Shown here piece after piece: positions 1 through 13,895 of a DNA stretch of 64,000 nt. The DNA comes from Strix aluco (taxonomy: Eukaryota; Chordata; Aves; Strigiformes; Strigidae), in the NCBI RefSeq assembly GCF_031877795.1, contig NC_133934.1:103542610-103606609 (forward strand). Reading direction: 5' to 3'. The translations under genes and the position numbers were made by a program. Position 1 is the stretch's first letter. Every line of letters begins with the position of its first letter. The notes below the pieces were generated by a model. That model saw only the letters and a list, made by a program, of their open reading frames with translations. It ran no database searches and was not told where the DNA came from.

Positions 1-799
1 CTCTTGTGTAGGTAGTTCAATGGGGGACAGCTGCCTAAAGTGCAATAATGATCCATAAATTCAAAGGCAAGAGTTACAGAGATGGGCTGCAAAATAAGTC
101 TGGAATGAGAAAAAAACCCACAAACCCAGATGTTGTAAATGTTCTGGCATCCAGGTGAGGGTTTTGATGGTCTGAAAAAGGGCCTAAGGTTGTCCAGAAA
201 AGGAAGATAACAAAAAGAATTAGTGATAAGTAGCATTACAAGTGGTCTATATTACAGGAATGAAATAGCAAAGGTCCTTCCCCTTCAATTTTAAGAGGAG
301 GATTTAATTATTAATAGAGAAAAAGAAGATGAAATAGATTTTTCTGCTCTCTAGACCTATCGACATATGAAAGCACGTGCAATGCATTCAGCAGGAGGAT
401 GACCGAGAAACTTCTGTTGATGAAGCACATATTTGCAAAATGATGTTACAACTCTTATTTCAAATGCAGATAATAACAAGTATGTGATGCTTTCCCACTT
501 TGATAGCAAATCAGAACACATACCATCACAATACCTGAACACTTGTGCTTTGTGTGGATAGACACCTACTGCAATCCAGCTCTGCCAGGAGCGTGGTTTC
601 AGAAGGACTGGCAAGGCCAAGGTGTGCTGCAAGAGCAGAGTGGCAAAGGGGCTTGTTTCAGCTGCCAGGCTCAGGTTCATGACATTTGGCTCTTGGGGTG
701 AACAGGCAAGGGCGTGGGTCCACAGTGTCTTTACCAGACCCAAGTTGGAAACAGCTGCCTTCAGTCGCTGTGTGGTGTGGCACCTGAGGCACGGACTCT

Positions 800-1260
800 C
801 CATTGAAGTGCAGAAGGAAAGATCCTTTATTATTACAATGGTACATACTTATGCTCTCGCTACCTTAGCTCCTACTTCACGATCAGCAAATCACCAACTA
901 GACAGTCATCAACCCTCTCTCCCACAAACAGTTCCATCCACCTTAGCACTGCCTGGCAGTTTCTTATCTCTCTTCCAAGGCCTGTTTCTCCTCAAAACCT
1001 TGCTGCTTCTCCAGGCCTGTGCAGAGCAGAGCTGACGCTTCTCCAAGCCAGCGCAGGACTGACCAACACTTCTCCAAACACGCACAAAAGCTCCACCAGC
1101 CAATGTCCATTTGCCTCTTAAATATTGAATCTCCCACAGCTGTGCAGGGCTGACAGGCCAATGCTGACTTGCCTCTTAATCATTTACCAGTAACACATGA
1201 TTTGACCCTTAACATATTAAATCCCCCACAGCTGCACAGAGCTGACACTCCCACAGTGTG
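800..1260. repeat. Degenerate tandem repeats, possibly LTR-derived
   Basis: Units recur along this stretch: CTTCTCCA-led units of about 30 bp at about 1008-1075, CCAATG...TTGCCTCTTAA copies at 1099-1121 and 1157-1178, and a 42-bp unit (CTCTTAAATATTGAATC... then CCACAGCTGTGCAGGGCTGACA) at about 1114-1155 repeated at about 1205-1246 with roughly 85% identity by eye. On the minus strand an AATAAA-type signal lies near 830. An old LTR or satellite-like remnant is possible, but I cannot name a family. Confidence 0.4.
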
Positions 1261-1991
1261 GTCCCACACCATCCCTTGTGCCAGCAATGGCATTCATGTG
1301 AGTGCAAGCTGACCCAGTTCAGGGAGTCCACCTGGGCTAGTACTTGTTCCTTCTTCACTGCAGGATTAACTTTTGTCCGGCTCAGCTCACTGGCTCACCA
1401 CACAGTTGCATGAACTCCAGTGTTTGTAAAAGGGAGAGGACAAGATCATGTGGAAAGGGAGGGTAGGACCCAGTTTAGCACAGGATGTTTTATCACCCTG
1501 CCAGAGTGCAAAAAGCACACCCCTTGACTTGGTTGTGCCACATATTGTGGGTTGCCATGGTTATATAGTGTTGGTATTTTAAACCATTTTGAGATGGATA
1601 GTTACCTAGGAGAATAAACAATTGCTCTTTGCCAACTTCAGGCACTTTGCTAGCTCATGGCACTCTCCAGCGGTAGAAGTACAGTCCTCCAGATGGTACT
1701 TCAGTCCACTCTGCATGTACCTACTTATTCATAGCCATACAAAGAGCGTGAAACTATGCATGTGCATCTTTCAGTTTGTGCGAAACGGATGGTTGAAAGG
1801 GCTGCATTTAAGACCTGTGGTTACTGCCTGGAACCTTTCCTGCTGGTGAAGGAAGGAAGGGCTGGTGCTCCCTCCCTCTGGTCTGGCCAAATACTGTGGA
1901 GCTGCTGAGACAGGTTAGCTGTGCTGGCTAATAAGTTGTTGCCTGCTCTCCCATAATGTTCTGCTCTGATTTGCCTTCGGAAGGTCTGTTG

Positions 1992-2013
1992 AAAATAAAT
2001 AAATAAAATAAAG
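1992..2013 (+). repeat. (AAAT)n microsatellite
   Basis: A short AAAT/AAATA simple repeat of about 22 bases, slightly imperfect. Confidence 0.8.
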
Positions 2014-3264
2014 CAAAAATCTTAAAGTATGGCTATGGTGAAAGATACATATTTAACACAACTTGAGTATTTGCAATAACTGTGAACAAAATCTGGGCAC
2101 TTGGTTTTGCACAGCTGTTGATTTTTAGAGCTGGGAAAGAAAACAGCGTTGTCCTCAGTAAGCAGGGTCATGTGAGGATAGCTGAACGAGAGAGGAAGCC
2201 AGCCCAAGCACCACCGTGCTCCTGTGAGCCTTGTGCCACAGGCTCTGGGAGAGGATTCAGAACAGCGATTAAACATAGTTGCGGCAGAACTTGCTTGGCT
2301 TGTTTCAGCTGGATCTGTGCTTTAAAATTTTGATTAAAAATATCCTCGTGTGGTGCAGTCTCGCCAATGATAGCAACAGGGTGGATGCGTCCCCACCAGG
2401 CTTTGAGCTGCCTGCTAACCCTGCTGCAGGCAGTTCTGCAGGGCCGGGTGGTTAGCTAGCTCCCATACAGCCACAGCGTTACACCTCGGGTGGCTTTGGA
2501 GGAGCCCTCTGCCATTGCTAACAGTAGGAAATATTGCCACCCTTCTTTCTTTCCTCTTCTTCATGATAAGTTATGATTATTTCAACCATTTTTAACATGT
2601 TTAGAGAGAAGTCTCATGCAAACCAACCAACTTCTATGAACTGCTCTTGTTTTCAGGTGTCTTTAAAACCCTTATGCCCAAGTCCCAGACATACTTTTTT
2701 ATCTGAGAGATCAGTGGGTTTTTTTTGGAGACAAAACCAACAATTTCTGCAGGAAGTAAGTTATACAATACCAGGATAAGGAAAGTTTGAAATTTGTCAA
2801 ACTGGTGCTTGTCCTAGTCCTGTCCCCTCCAACTTCCATACACTTAGCAGTTAATTACTCTTCTACTAAACTGTAAACAGCAGAAAAATTTCAATGCAAT
2901 TTTCCCCACACCCAGCCGCTCTGAGGCCCACCCTGAAAGAAGCAGTGAAAACCTGTGCTTGTTTTTGTTGGTACCACACCTACAGCACCGGGCTCCACCC
3001 TGGAGGGAATTCCCACGCTCAGTAATTGCACCGCAGCACGTCCAAATATTCAGCAAGCCCAGGACCAAACTTGATTGCAGGTCCTGTAAATAAAGTAGAA
3101 ATCTATGTGAATGTGCACAGCCTCTTCAGAGTCCTTCCCCGCTCTGAAGATTTTCTTTGCTAGTGCCTTTGAATTTCCTGCAGCTGAGCCAAATGGTATC
3201 TGCTCAGTGCAGAGAGGTATCATGGCCTTTGCAGCTGGGGCAGTGTGGTTTTTCTTTTTTCTTC

Positions 3265-3283
3265 TTTTTTTTTTTTTTTTTTT
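3265..3283 (+). repeat. T19 homopolymer
   Basis: A run of 19 T preceded by T-rich sequence. No adjacent retrotransposon body was recognised on either side. Confidence 0.85.
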
Positions 3284-6200
3284 ACAAACAGTGAATAATG
3301 GGTTTTCATCTGCTAAGACTAGAGCAGTCTGGTCTATGCCTTTATCTCTTGTGGTCAGATGGGCAGTAACATCTTTCCACCCATGGGCTGTAGGTCAAGC
3401 CTAATTGTGCTTGAAATACTACAATGCAGATAATGGCTTCACAGCAAAATTCCCTGCTGGGTTAGTTCCTGCATCTCAGATGAGTGTTTAAATTTGGGGG
3501 TTGGCCTCTTCAACAAGCTTTGTAAAAAGGCCTGCTAGGACCAAACTAAAAGACAAATTAAGAGTCAGAGGGTGTGAGCGGCAAGGTGTTGCAGGCTGTG
3601 TGGGGACAGTGCAGCTTATCTGTGCCTGTGCACGTACGCACCCCACCCTGCACTTCCCTCCGTGCCATGGAGCATGACACGCTTTCACCCCCCCGCAGGG
3701 ACCTGGGATGGGAGTGGACTCCATGATCCCAGCTGCCCTGCAGCATGGTGGGGCAGGAGATGCTGGGAAGGACTGGTGGGCACGATGTTTGCTACTGGGG
3801 AAGCAGCTGCAGGCTGGCGGGGCCTGGATGGAGCTTGTGGGTCAGCCCCACCTTCCCTGGGGTCATGCAACAGTCCTAGCCCTGCCAGCAGCCTTTTGTA
3901 GTGTCAGCAGGTCCACAAGTAAATGAGGCAGGAGGTCGTTTGCGCGCTTCGTGTGCATCTTGCAGCTTACCCACCTGGTTTGCGTGGGCCTGCCAGATGA
4001 TTGCTGTGGGCTGCCTGAGATGGGGAAACTGCCACAGCTTCAACTGGGATCTGAATTACTGGCTCAGCAAGGAGAAGTAAAGGTGCCACTACCCCCTCCT
4101 GGTTTCCCTGTTCCCAGACTTCCCCTCCATTCCAAAGTACCCTGTATAAGACAGTGTTGCTGTCTGGGAAACCCCTGTCTTGCACAGTTTCCTTCCTCTT
4201 TTCTTCTTCCTAAAACACAGTGGCTTTGTCATTACACAACGACACGGTGTCCTCTGAGCAAGGAAAGGAGAGAGACAGAGTGAGGACTGGGTGCTGCTCC
4301 ATTCATGACAGTCTCTGCAGACTCACCTCCCCGGGAGACCCTTCTGGAATGAGAATGAGGGAGGGATCCTCCTTTTATCTGCAACCATTTTGTCAGAATA
4401 GACAATGCCTCCAGGCAGAGGCAGCTTTTAAAAGCCACTTTCTAACTTTTTTTGGCCAAAATGTTCCTGATCTTAAACAGTTAAGGAGCAAGGGAAAACA
4501 GACTCCATATTCAAATGGAGAAGAGGTTCCGTACAACCAGCACTAACAGAGTTTTTAACTTTAGTAGAAATATGTTTTTCACAAAGAGGAAAATCCCTTC
4601 AAATCCCTCAAGCCTGATGAGCTCCAGCGTCTGGAGAATTAGGGGCTATGAACACATTGGACTGCAAACCTTGATTCTCCTGCCCCTGCTATCAGTGGGA
4701 TAGGGACCAGGCATTACCATGGACTCTGTGAAATAATTCACCCGGGTGAAGTGCATTTGCTCCTCTTCTGGAGGTCGGGGTTTATTTACTGGCAGCTGAA
4801 GGGAAGCTGGTTTAGCCACAGTGCCGATTACCTTCCTCTAGAAATCCCCCTGAGGAGAAGCTGAGTAAGCTGAACCAGTGGATGCTGAGGCCAGAGCAAT
4901 GCTTTCCTCCTAAAGCAGCTGTTGCCACATACAACCAAGCAGAAGAAAAAAAAAGAAAAAAAAGACAAATGAAAAAACGTGGAAAAAAGGGAGGGAAAAT
5001 GTGCCCAGGGAGATGTGCTGTCACCATGTAGGTCTCTTGCTGTGTTCAGCTGCAAGGCAAAACTGGCCGGAAATATGGGAGGAATGTGCCTTTTTTTTTT
5101 ACATAAGGGCCGCAGCATGTCCATCCCGCAGTTCCTGGGGGCATGGTTTTCATCCTTTTTTCCTAATTAACCAATCTGACTTTTAGATGTGTGTGTTTTC
5201 CACCCCAGTCCTGCAGGCTTGCTGGAAACATCCCCAAGCATTTCCTCCTCTGGGCAAATGATCAGCAGGAGTGGGAGAGACCCCAGGTGATGCTTGGATT
5301 AGGGGACCCATGCTGGTGGACCAAAAGTTACACTCCTGCAGTGCTTCAGAGCAGCAGAGTGCTACAGGGGGGTTAAATAGGACTAGGACAGGAAATACAA
5401 CTGATTGTCACTGACCTTCTGATCAGTGTGTGGCTCTCTGAGTCTGTACACTCAGTGGAAGTCAGGCCCTGACAGTGTTTTCCACTTGAATCACTATGAA
5501 AGTAGGTGAGAAGAACCCTAGGGAAATTGGTATTAACCAGAAAATGGCATAAGACACATTATGTGCCCTATTGTGCTGTCCAGGATTTTCCCGCCACCTG
5601 CCTGGGGACACCTTGGCATGGTGAGCCACGGCAGCATCGCCACCCCGGCCGGAGGGTGGCTTGATCCTGACTTGGACCTGAGAGTGGCGGAGGACACTGC
5701 CTGCCTATGTTAGAGAAGTGAGAAATGCTTTAGTAAGACCCATCAGGTGTGCGCCGTGTTTGCTTTGGTCTGGGTGATTCCCCGGAAAACCACAGTGAGG
5801 CCAAATGGGTGGCTCGGCACCAGCGCTGGCACAGCTCCACTGCCGCAACCTTCCACAGGAGCCACAACAGCAGCCTCTCCCCCAGCTCCTGCAGCAGCCA
5901 GGCACCCCTAAAGGAAGAAGAGTGTGAGGACAGAAAGACAATCCTCCTGGCTGCTCCTGAGCCCACCAGAGAGCCCTGCCTTCTCCCCAGCATGTCTCGT
6001 CAGGGACTCTCCCTGGGGTGCACGGAAAAGTGTCTTCCTTCCAAACCCAAGAACAGGAGTTCGTCTTTGCAAGTTACCACAGGAAACACTCTGCTTTCTG
6101 AGAAAAAAACACTAAAAAAAAGGCATCTGAGTGGCACGCCCCTTTGCACTGAAATCCAGTACATCCAGCTAGAAATTGCATTAGCTTGATCCGAGGGTAA

Positions 6201-9200
6201 TTTTACTTTGAGGATAGCGATTTCAGGCAATGTCTTCATCTGTATCTCTCTGCCCTAATCTGCTTCAGTTGCTTGACAATCGCCTTCCCCCATCGCTCAA
6301 AGTTTCTGCAAGTTTCTGTGTTTCTGCCCCCAACCCTGGCCCTCACTGAGTTTTCCTTGGTTCTTACAGATGTGGGGTAACGTCATATAGTTACCATCCA
6401 AACCAGGGTTTAGTCTGGCTGCCTCAAGGCAATTCCACACTAGTATCTACTTTTTGCTCCTCCAAAGTGGGATCCTCTCCCACTTAGGGGTTTGGATCTT
6501 TCCTTTCACAGCTCTTCTGCAGTGCCTGTGCTCAGTGTACCACATTACTGGCTACAGTGACTTCAAGGCAAATCCACCCTGTAGCTCTCTACCTTCTAAG
6601 GAAATGGAAGAAAGAAGGGCACTGACAGCTCAGCTATGACATAAAGCATCCATGAAGCAGAGAAGAAAGATCAGCTCAAACACATGCCTTGCTGGCTTAG
6701 CTAATTAGAATGGAAGTGGCGAAACTATCCTTGATGAGTGGCAGCAGATCATGAGAGCTGAGTCACCAAGACATCTGTCAGCAGGTGATTTGGGAAATGT
6801 CAGCCATCTCTCAGAGGACCTGCGCATGTGATGGCACGTGCTGCTCACATCGCAGATGTTCAAAGCGTTCAGATTTAACGGAGCATGTTACTGAGGTGGT
6901 GGAGGGTGGCTGTCACACCATGATTAATGCAAGAAGCGAAGGGAGTCCTGCATGTAGCACAGTACGGATACTTTTACTTTCAGCACTGGTTTTGTTTATA
7001 TAGCCTGGGTGTAGGCAGGAACCCCACCAAAACAAGTTTGCAAAAGGAACATTTCATTTGTGTAAGGAACCTGGAATTTCCCAAGGTGAGAGCAGCGGGT
7101 TTAACTGTGTTTCCATGCAGCACCTGGCATAATTTCCAGTGCCCCACCTCATTCTCCCCAGCCTCCTTGCCAGCTGAGAAGGGCTCCAGCTCCCCTGGCT
7201 GACAGCCAGCCTTGGAGCTTGGCACCCATCTTCCTGGTGCCAGGCCTGTTTTCAAGGTGAGCCCTCATACGTGCGCAGATGCAACATGTGTGTACCAGGA
7301 CAGCTGTGCTGCTCATCTCCTCTCCTGCCTGATGCACAGTGGCCTGGGGGGCTGTGGGGGCTGGAGGTTGATGCTGCCAGGCACCATGGTGAAGAACTAA
7401 GAGCCAGCAGACTCTTCTCCTAATTTTCTCTATTTTCTCTATTTCAATAGGGCAGACACTTAGTCATGCAAGTTGCCATTTTGCCTGGCAGTTTCTCATG
7501 GCAGCCCCATCTCCCAGCATGTCCAACATTCATTTCCCTGGTGTCCTCCCGGCCTTGGCTGCTCCCTTGAGGGGGACCCTTTCCTACCTCCAACCTGTTC
7601 TGTGCTCCCACGTGTTTGCAGGCAGTCCTACCAGCTTCTCCTGCTCATTCCCACGATAAGCCTTCAGGGCCTTCTCTGCCTTTTTATACAAAAAGTGCAC
7701 AAGCTTCACCTCTCCATTCCTCTGGGCTCAGTGAAAGCCTTTTTGTCTGCTGCTAGGAAGGGATGCTGCTGCTGCCCCCCCTGGTAATTTGGTGGATTTC
7801 TAGGAGGAGTTTCCAGCATGCATTGGGCCACAAAGACTTTTCTTGCTCTGGACCCAGCTCTGGAAGAGATTTTCAGTCTCCCTGCTCTCACCTACCCTTC
7901 CCACTGGAGGTTGCTCCCCCTCAGATGGCTGGTGGAGTAATTAAAGTGCAGTTCCCTGTGTTTGCTTTGGGCAAAACTAAATAGGTTAATTCAAACTCAT
8001 CTAAGGCACCCTGGCTGGTTCTGTCTGAACTGAACTAAGGGAAAGCTCATGCAATCCTGTCAGCCATGATGCAGGCGCTGTGGTGGCCAGGCAGACCAGG
8101 GTCATCAGCTCTTCCACCAGCAAAATTGGGGCTGAACCCTGTCCTAGTGTTGCACTACTCCATGAGGGGCCAAAACCAACAAACCATCCCTGTGTTAAAC
8201 AGAGCTGCTAGTCAGCTGGAAACACTGAGCACAGGTTCTACCTGAAGATCTGCCTCTCTTAACACCCAGACTCTTGACTCAGCTGGGGCTGGCTGTTTCC
8301 TAGGGTCTGGTGTGAACACTGCTGCCCTTTCACAGCCTTTCTCTTTTCCTCCTGAAATATGCGTAACAGTCTCCCAGGTGAGCATAATAAACTTCCATCT
8401 AGGGCACCCAGTGGAGAAATGGGTTTCTTTCCCCTCAGCCTAAGTGCAGCCAGACATATCTCCATAGAAGATAAGCCCCAGCCCATGGGCAGGAGAGAGT
8501 GCAAGAAGAGGGGACACACTGTCTCATCTCCTTCCCTAACGCCAAGGATTCAGGGCAGTGATGTAGTATCAGGAGCAGAATGTGCAAGAGTGTGAGATTG
8601 CTCAGCCAGGAGGAAGATCTAGCAGTCCTTCCTCCCAGGAAGGTGCCTGTGATGCCCATTGAAGGGTCCTCAGGTGAGGCATGCACCCATGCAGACCCCT
8701 GGCTGCTCAGGAACTTCCAAGGCAAGCAAAGAGAAGCCACTAGTGAGTCATACACATTGCAGGACGTAGGCAGCTGCTGAGCACAGGCTTTCCAGATGGT
8801 GGGTTTGTATACAGGCCTTCACAGCCTACCAGCATCCTGATTTAGGGTCTTAAATCTATTCTGGGATCCATGCCCAAGTGCTAAGTTCCTCTATGCTGCT
8901 GGAGAACAAGTAGTTTTTCCTGAAGCTGGGATGTAATAGCTGCTGTACTTCTGTGGCCCTTCAGATTACACTTCCATGGGCCTTGCAGCACCAGCTCCAG
9001 CTGGGATTGGATTTATACTGCTCTTAATTCTTCTGCTGCTAGGTGGTTAGGATAGTCACCGACATGGGCAGAAACATCCTCCTGCACAGGTCTGCACTAC
9101 TAGTTGCCTAGGAGCCCAAGTGATGGTGAGGTTATACCCCAGTGTTTCCAGCATTGGTCATGGCTGAAGACAACACACCAGACTGGAAAGACCTCTGGGT

Positions 9201-12200
9201 TGGTGACTGTGGTCGCCTTATTAAGTGTCAAACTCAGCCTGTTGCTCAACGAGCTGTTTTCTTCATGTAACCCAGTGTCTCTGACACAGCTTGAAATAGC
9301 CTGGCTAGCAAATAAATTGCAGTGCGGCAAGCAACATGAGCAGCACCCTCAGTGGCTCTGCGTGCGCCCAAGGCTGATCATCCCCAGCATAAATTATGGG
9401 TTTGCTCAACTCTGGGGATGAGGCCTCTGTTTTGCAGTATAAGTATAAGAAAACATGAGCTCAGATTGCCCCAAGCACAGCTTTGATTCTCACGTTGCGC
9501 AAGTACTCAGCAAGCGCGTGCAGCTACTGCAGCGTGCCTGCCAGAGAAATGTGCTGGGGCCAACAAAGAGGAGCGACCTTGGAAGCTGTCATGACGTTCT
9601 GGATGCTGAGGATGTTATTGCAAAATTGCCTGCTGGGGGCTTCCCTGCTCATGTAACTTCTGACACCACCTTCCTGCAGAGTTGTCTCCGGTGGCCCATA
9701 GAGGTTGCCAGCTCCTGCGTCAAGGCTTCTAGGAACAGACTTGTTTATCCCCTTCAAACTTCTAAATCTAATCAAACAAAACACAAGAGTTCAGTGAGCT
9801 GAGAAACCTACTTTGCAACAGGAGCTTGTGTGACCAGAGCGCCGGCTGTCAGAAGCCAGGACTGACCATGGCTGGCAGATCCAGGGTGGTAGTGTACTGG
9901 GAGAAAGAGGGAGAGCATTGGGATTGAAACAGCAAAGCAAACCCTGGAAGCTGTGTCTCCTTGTAGGTAGCTCAGGAGCCTGGGTAGGTGCCTGTCTTCA
10001 AGCACTGGCATTACTACGTGGCTGGAATGTGTCTCTGCAGGCATCCTGCCAAGAGCTGGAACTAGCTTGACGGCCCGCAGTTCAGGGAGGTGACTTTATT
10101 AGGGTGATAGAAAGGTTTGGGGGCGGGGGGATTCCCTGCTTTACATGTCATTTGAGTTTGGATGGCTGCAGACTCGTGGCAACAGAAAAGCAAGCTGTAC
10201 CAAAATTAATTACAAACTACTCCATGCACAGGCCTGGCTGCTGAATTAGTGGCAAGTTTCTGTTCAGACCAGGACTCAGACCAGCCAGGAATGCTAACAG
10301 TCTGCCGGCACGTGTGCGTGGGCAAGTGGAAGGGGCCAATGGGGCAGTGCACAGCTCCATCCTTGGCAAGCGATTATCAGCAGCCTCCCTGGACATGCTC
10401 ACTTTTCACGCTTGGAAATTTTGTCTGTGCTGAAGCTGAGGACTTTGGCTGGCTGACATCAAGCAACCCCAGCAAAACAGCAGCTGTGACCAGTCATCTG
10501 AGTGTTTGGAAATCCTGGAGTCTCGATTGCACAAGTGCAGCTGAAGTGCCCTGGCTGTACTGCGTAGACTGTCGCTCGTGTGCCAGAGATCCCACACGCG
10601 CAACCTGCTGAGCTTACCGCACGCACGCAGCTTCTCTCAGTACAGGCACCTTTATTTCAGGCCAGGAAACCCCAAACAGAAATAGGGCAACCCCTGCCTA
10701 CCCAAGCAGCTTGCTGGGATTTCTCCCTAGCAATGCACTGAGGGTTTTTTGCAGCAAATCATGACCCAGCTTGCTTGCACTGAGTTGCATGCTTTTCCTT
10801 GCCACAGAGCCCAAGCCTCCCGGTCGGACCCAGCCCTTTTGGCCAGCTTGCAGAGGCAGGCCCTGCAGCGTGCCTGGCTGCAGAGGCAAGGGCTACAGCT
10901 CCTGGTTGCTTTGGCAGGGAGCCACGGCTGAAACGCTGGGCTGCCTGCCCCAGAAGATCTTAGCGTTTAGTTGGGCAGGAACAGGCTGAAGCAGTGGAGG
11001 GAGTGATAGCGTGGAGTTCAGCTCCAGGCTCTTTAGCCGAGTGTTGCCTAAGCCTTTCTCAAAGCATGTCTAGATAAAAAATGCTGGATTCTTCTAGCAA
11101 GATATCTATTCCTCTCCTGAGAGGCTGCACCCATGGGGAGTTGTGGTTATGCATTTTCCAGAAGAAGAGAGAGGTAAAATATTCCAGCTGTTTCCCTCTG
11201 CTCTGTCCTTCTATGCAGAGAGGGTTTCTGCTACCCGGTATTACAGGTGAGTGAGCAAGCCTCTCTCACTTACCCCGCTACAGGAAAGGGACAGTCTGCA
11301 GAGCCCCATGCTATCCAAGGTGCGCTTCTTTCTGTCTGCCTCGGATAAGGGGGATGAAAGGAGAGGCTGCAGAGGCCACAGAGAGCACTTTTCACAGCAC
11401 AGCTCTGCCATGACCTCTGATCCTGATTCACCTCCTCCTCCTTGCCGTGCTAGCCAGCCTGAGGCTGGAGGTGCACCTCTGGCCCTGGCATTCCCCTTTG
11501 CTGGCATAGGGATCTCCTTGCTCTGTGTCCTGGGCACTGGACATGCTCAGTGGACTCCAGCAAGCAGGCAGGCTTGTAAAAGAGAGGCAATGCAATGCCT
11601 ATCATTGCCACACTTACGCCTTTCCAAGGAACTGGTCTTTTATCTCCCAGCACCACATCCCACTGCCCTGATGCATCTGTACACACAGAAGGATCCTCTG
11701 TAAGCGGGAACTGGCTTGTTTGGAAAACACCCTGCAATTCATTCTGCCAGCCAGTCCTAGAAAACAGCTCTGTGTGGCTCTGCATTTGCTGAGATGTGTT
11801 AAACAAATCTCCAAGGAGTAGCCTGAAAGAGAGATGGGCTTTTTCAGTAGATACCGCTAAGTGCAGGGAAGGAGCACGCAGCAGGGACCCGAGATGGGAA
11901 GGAAACAGGAAGACCTGTCACTGCTTTATGCATTTTACTCTCAGAGCAGCAGTTGTCTTCTCTATTTCCCTTAAAATAAAGAAAAGGCAAAGATGATTCA
12001 TGTCCCATTCCCCAGCTCAGCCTTGAAGCAGTGTTAGTGTGACTAAGGTCCCTGCTGCATCATTTCTTTCTCCATCTGATGCTGAGAAGGTGGTAGCAGC
12101 GCAGGCTGTGATTAAGTGGAATTTCTCAGTGTTGAAAGATGTTTGAGAATGGTCCCGGTGATTAATAAAATGACTTGAGGGGCCATAGGAAAATCTGATC

Positions 12201-12396
12201 CTATAAATTTTTTTCTGAAGAGCACAAACCTTTTGAAAGTCCCGTGTGTGAAAGCTTAGAGAATGGCATTTGCATAGAGTGCCTCTGCCAGCAGGGTTGA
12301 GCAAAGGTGAAACCCTCGGGCACTGCAGGGCCCCCACCCAGCAAGAAATCCTCCTGAATTTCCACGTAGCTCTGGTTACTGGAGTCCACAGCCTTT

Positions 12397-13895
12397 TACA
12401 GAATCACAGAATCACAGAATGGTCTAGGTTGGAAAAGACCTTGAAGATCATCTAGTCCAACCATCAACCCACCATTAACAGATCCCAACTACACCATTTC
12501 CCTCAGCGCTATGTCGACCCGACTCTTCAACACCTCCAGGGATGGGGACTCCACCACCTCCCTGGGCAGCCCATTCCAACACCTAACAACCCATTCTGTA
12601 AATAAATGCTTCCTAATATCTAGTCTAAACCTTCCCTGGTGCAACTTGAGGCCATTACCTCTTGTCCTATCACTTGTTACTTGGTTAAAGAGACTCATCC
12701 CCAGCTCTCTGTAACCTCCTTTCAGGTAGTTGTAGAGGGCGATGAGGTCTCCTCTGAGCCTCCTCTTCTCCAGACTAAACAACCCCAGTTCTCTCAGCCA
12801 CTTCTCATACGACATGTGCTCCAGACCCTTCACCAGCTTCATTTTCCTTCTTTGGACACGCTCGAGTAACTCAATGTCCTTTTTGTAGTGAGGGGCCCAA
12901 AACTGAACACAGTAATCGAGGTGCGGCCTCACCAGTGCCGAGTACAGGGGTAAGATCACTTCCCTGTCCCTGCTGGCCACGCTATTGCTGATACAAGCCA
13001 GGATACCACTGGCCTTCTTGGCCACCTGGGCACACTGCTGGCTCATGTTCAGCCGGCTGTCAATCAACACCCCCAGGTCCCTCTCTGACTGGCAGGTCTC
13101 CAGCCACTCCTCCCCAAGCCTGTAGCGCTGCTGGGGGTTATTTTGGCCAAAGTGCAGCACCTGGCCTTTGGCCTTATTGAAACTCCTACAGGCCTTAGCC
13201 CATCGCTCCAGCCTGTCCAGGTCTCTCTGCAGAGCCTCGCTACCCTCGAGCCGATCAACACTCCCACCCAACTTGGTGTCATCTGCAAACTTACTGAGGA
13301 TGCACTCGATCCCCTCGTCTAGATCGTCAATAAAGATGTTAAACTGAAGTGGCCCCAAAATCAAGCCCTGGGGGACACCACTCATGACTGGCCGCCAACT
13401 GGATTTAATTCCGTTCACCACAACTCTTTGGGCCCGACCATCCAGCCAGTTTTTTACCCAGCAAAGCGTGTGCCCATCCAAGCCACGAGCATCCAGTTTC
13501 ACCAGGAGAATGCTGTGGGAAACAGTGTCAAAGGCCTTACTGAAGTCAAGGTAGACAACATCCACAGCCTTTCCCCCATCCAATAAGCGGGTCGCCCTGT
13601 CATAGAAGGAGATCAGGTTTGTCAAGCAGGACCTGCCTTTCATAAACCCATGCTGACTGGGCCTGATCCCCTGGCTGTCCCGTACGTGTTGTAAGATGGT
13701 ACTCAGGATGAGCTGCTCCATCAGCTTCCCGGGCACCGAAGTCAAGCTGACAGGCCTGTAATTTCCCAGATCATCCTTCCAACCCTTCTTATATATGGGT
13801 GTCACATTTCCAATCTGTCGGGACCTCCCCGGTCAGCCAGGACTGCTGGTAAATGATGGAAAGCAGCTTGGTGAGCACCCCAGCTTTTACCTTAC
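12397..13895 (-). mobile_element. CR1 LINE retrotransposon, 5'-truncated, 3' end intact
   Basis: Minus-strand element whose 3' terminus carries the CR1-type short tandem octamer (plus-strand CAGAATCA repeated at about 12401-12420). Almost all of the 1.5 kb is reverse-transcriptase coding sequence, followed by only about 90 bp of 3' sequence. The 5' end near 13895 is set where translated similarity ([18 protein letters not shown]) fades; truncation at this point is normal for CR1. CR1 is the main LINE of birds and other sauropsids, so it also supports the avian assignment. No target-site duplication is evident, as usual for the family. Confidence 0.92.
12489..13860 (-). pseudogene. CR1 reverse transcriptase ORF2 fragment (frameshifted at 5' end)
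   Basis: An uninterrupted frame from 13805 to 12489 encodes about 438 residues of the ORF2 reverse transcriptase: NYRPVS near residue 15, [10 protein letters not shown] near 86-95, [11 protein letters not shown] near 142-152, the catalytic FADD at 173-176, and the thumb and C-terminal part to the stop. The N-terminal endonuclease and the beginning of the polymerase domain are missing. Upstream coding similarity ([12 protein letters not shown]) lies in another frame, so a small deletion of about 7 bases near 13806-13815 breaks the frame. The apparent start codon there is GTG and not a true initiator. It should be a dead copy, though otherwise well preserved. Confidence 0.85.

Larger units (their letters stand above)
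1..12396. other. Intergenic sequence 3' of NFKBIA, distal part
   Basis: I see no gene here. Frames are short and show neither recognisable motifs nor plausible splicing. By synteny with mammals PSMA6 should lie further in this direction, but no PSMA6 exon was found. Contents: the tandem-repeat patch near 1 kb, an (AAAT)n run, a T19 run, isolated kappaB matches at 3005-3014 (GGGAATTCCC) and 10127-10136 (GGGGATTCCC), and AP-1 heptamers near 6767, 8274 and 8743. Confidence 0.6.
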
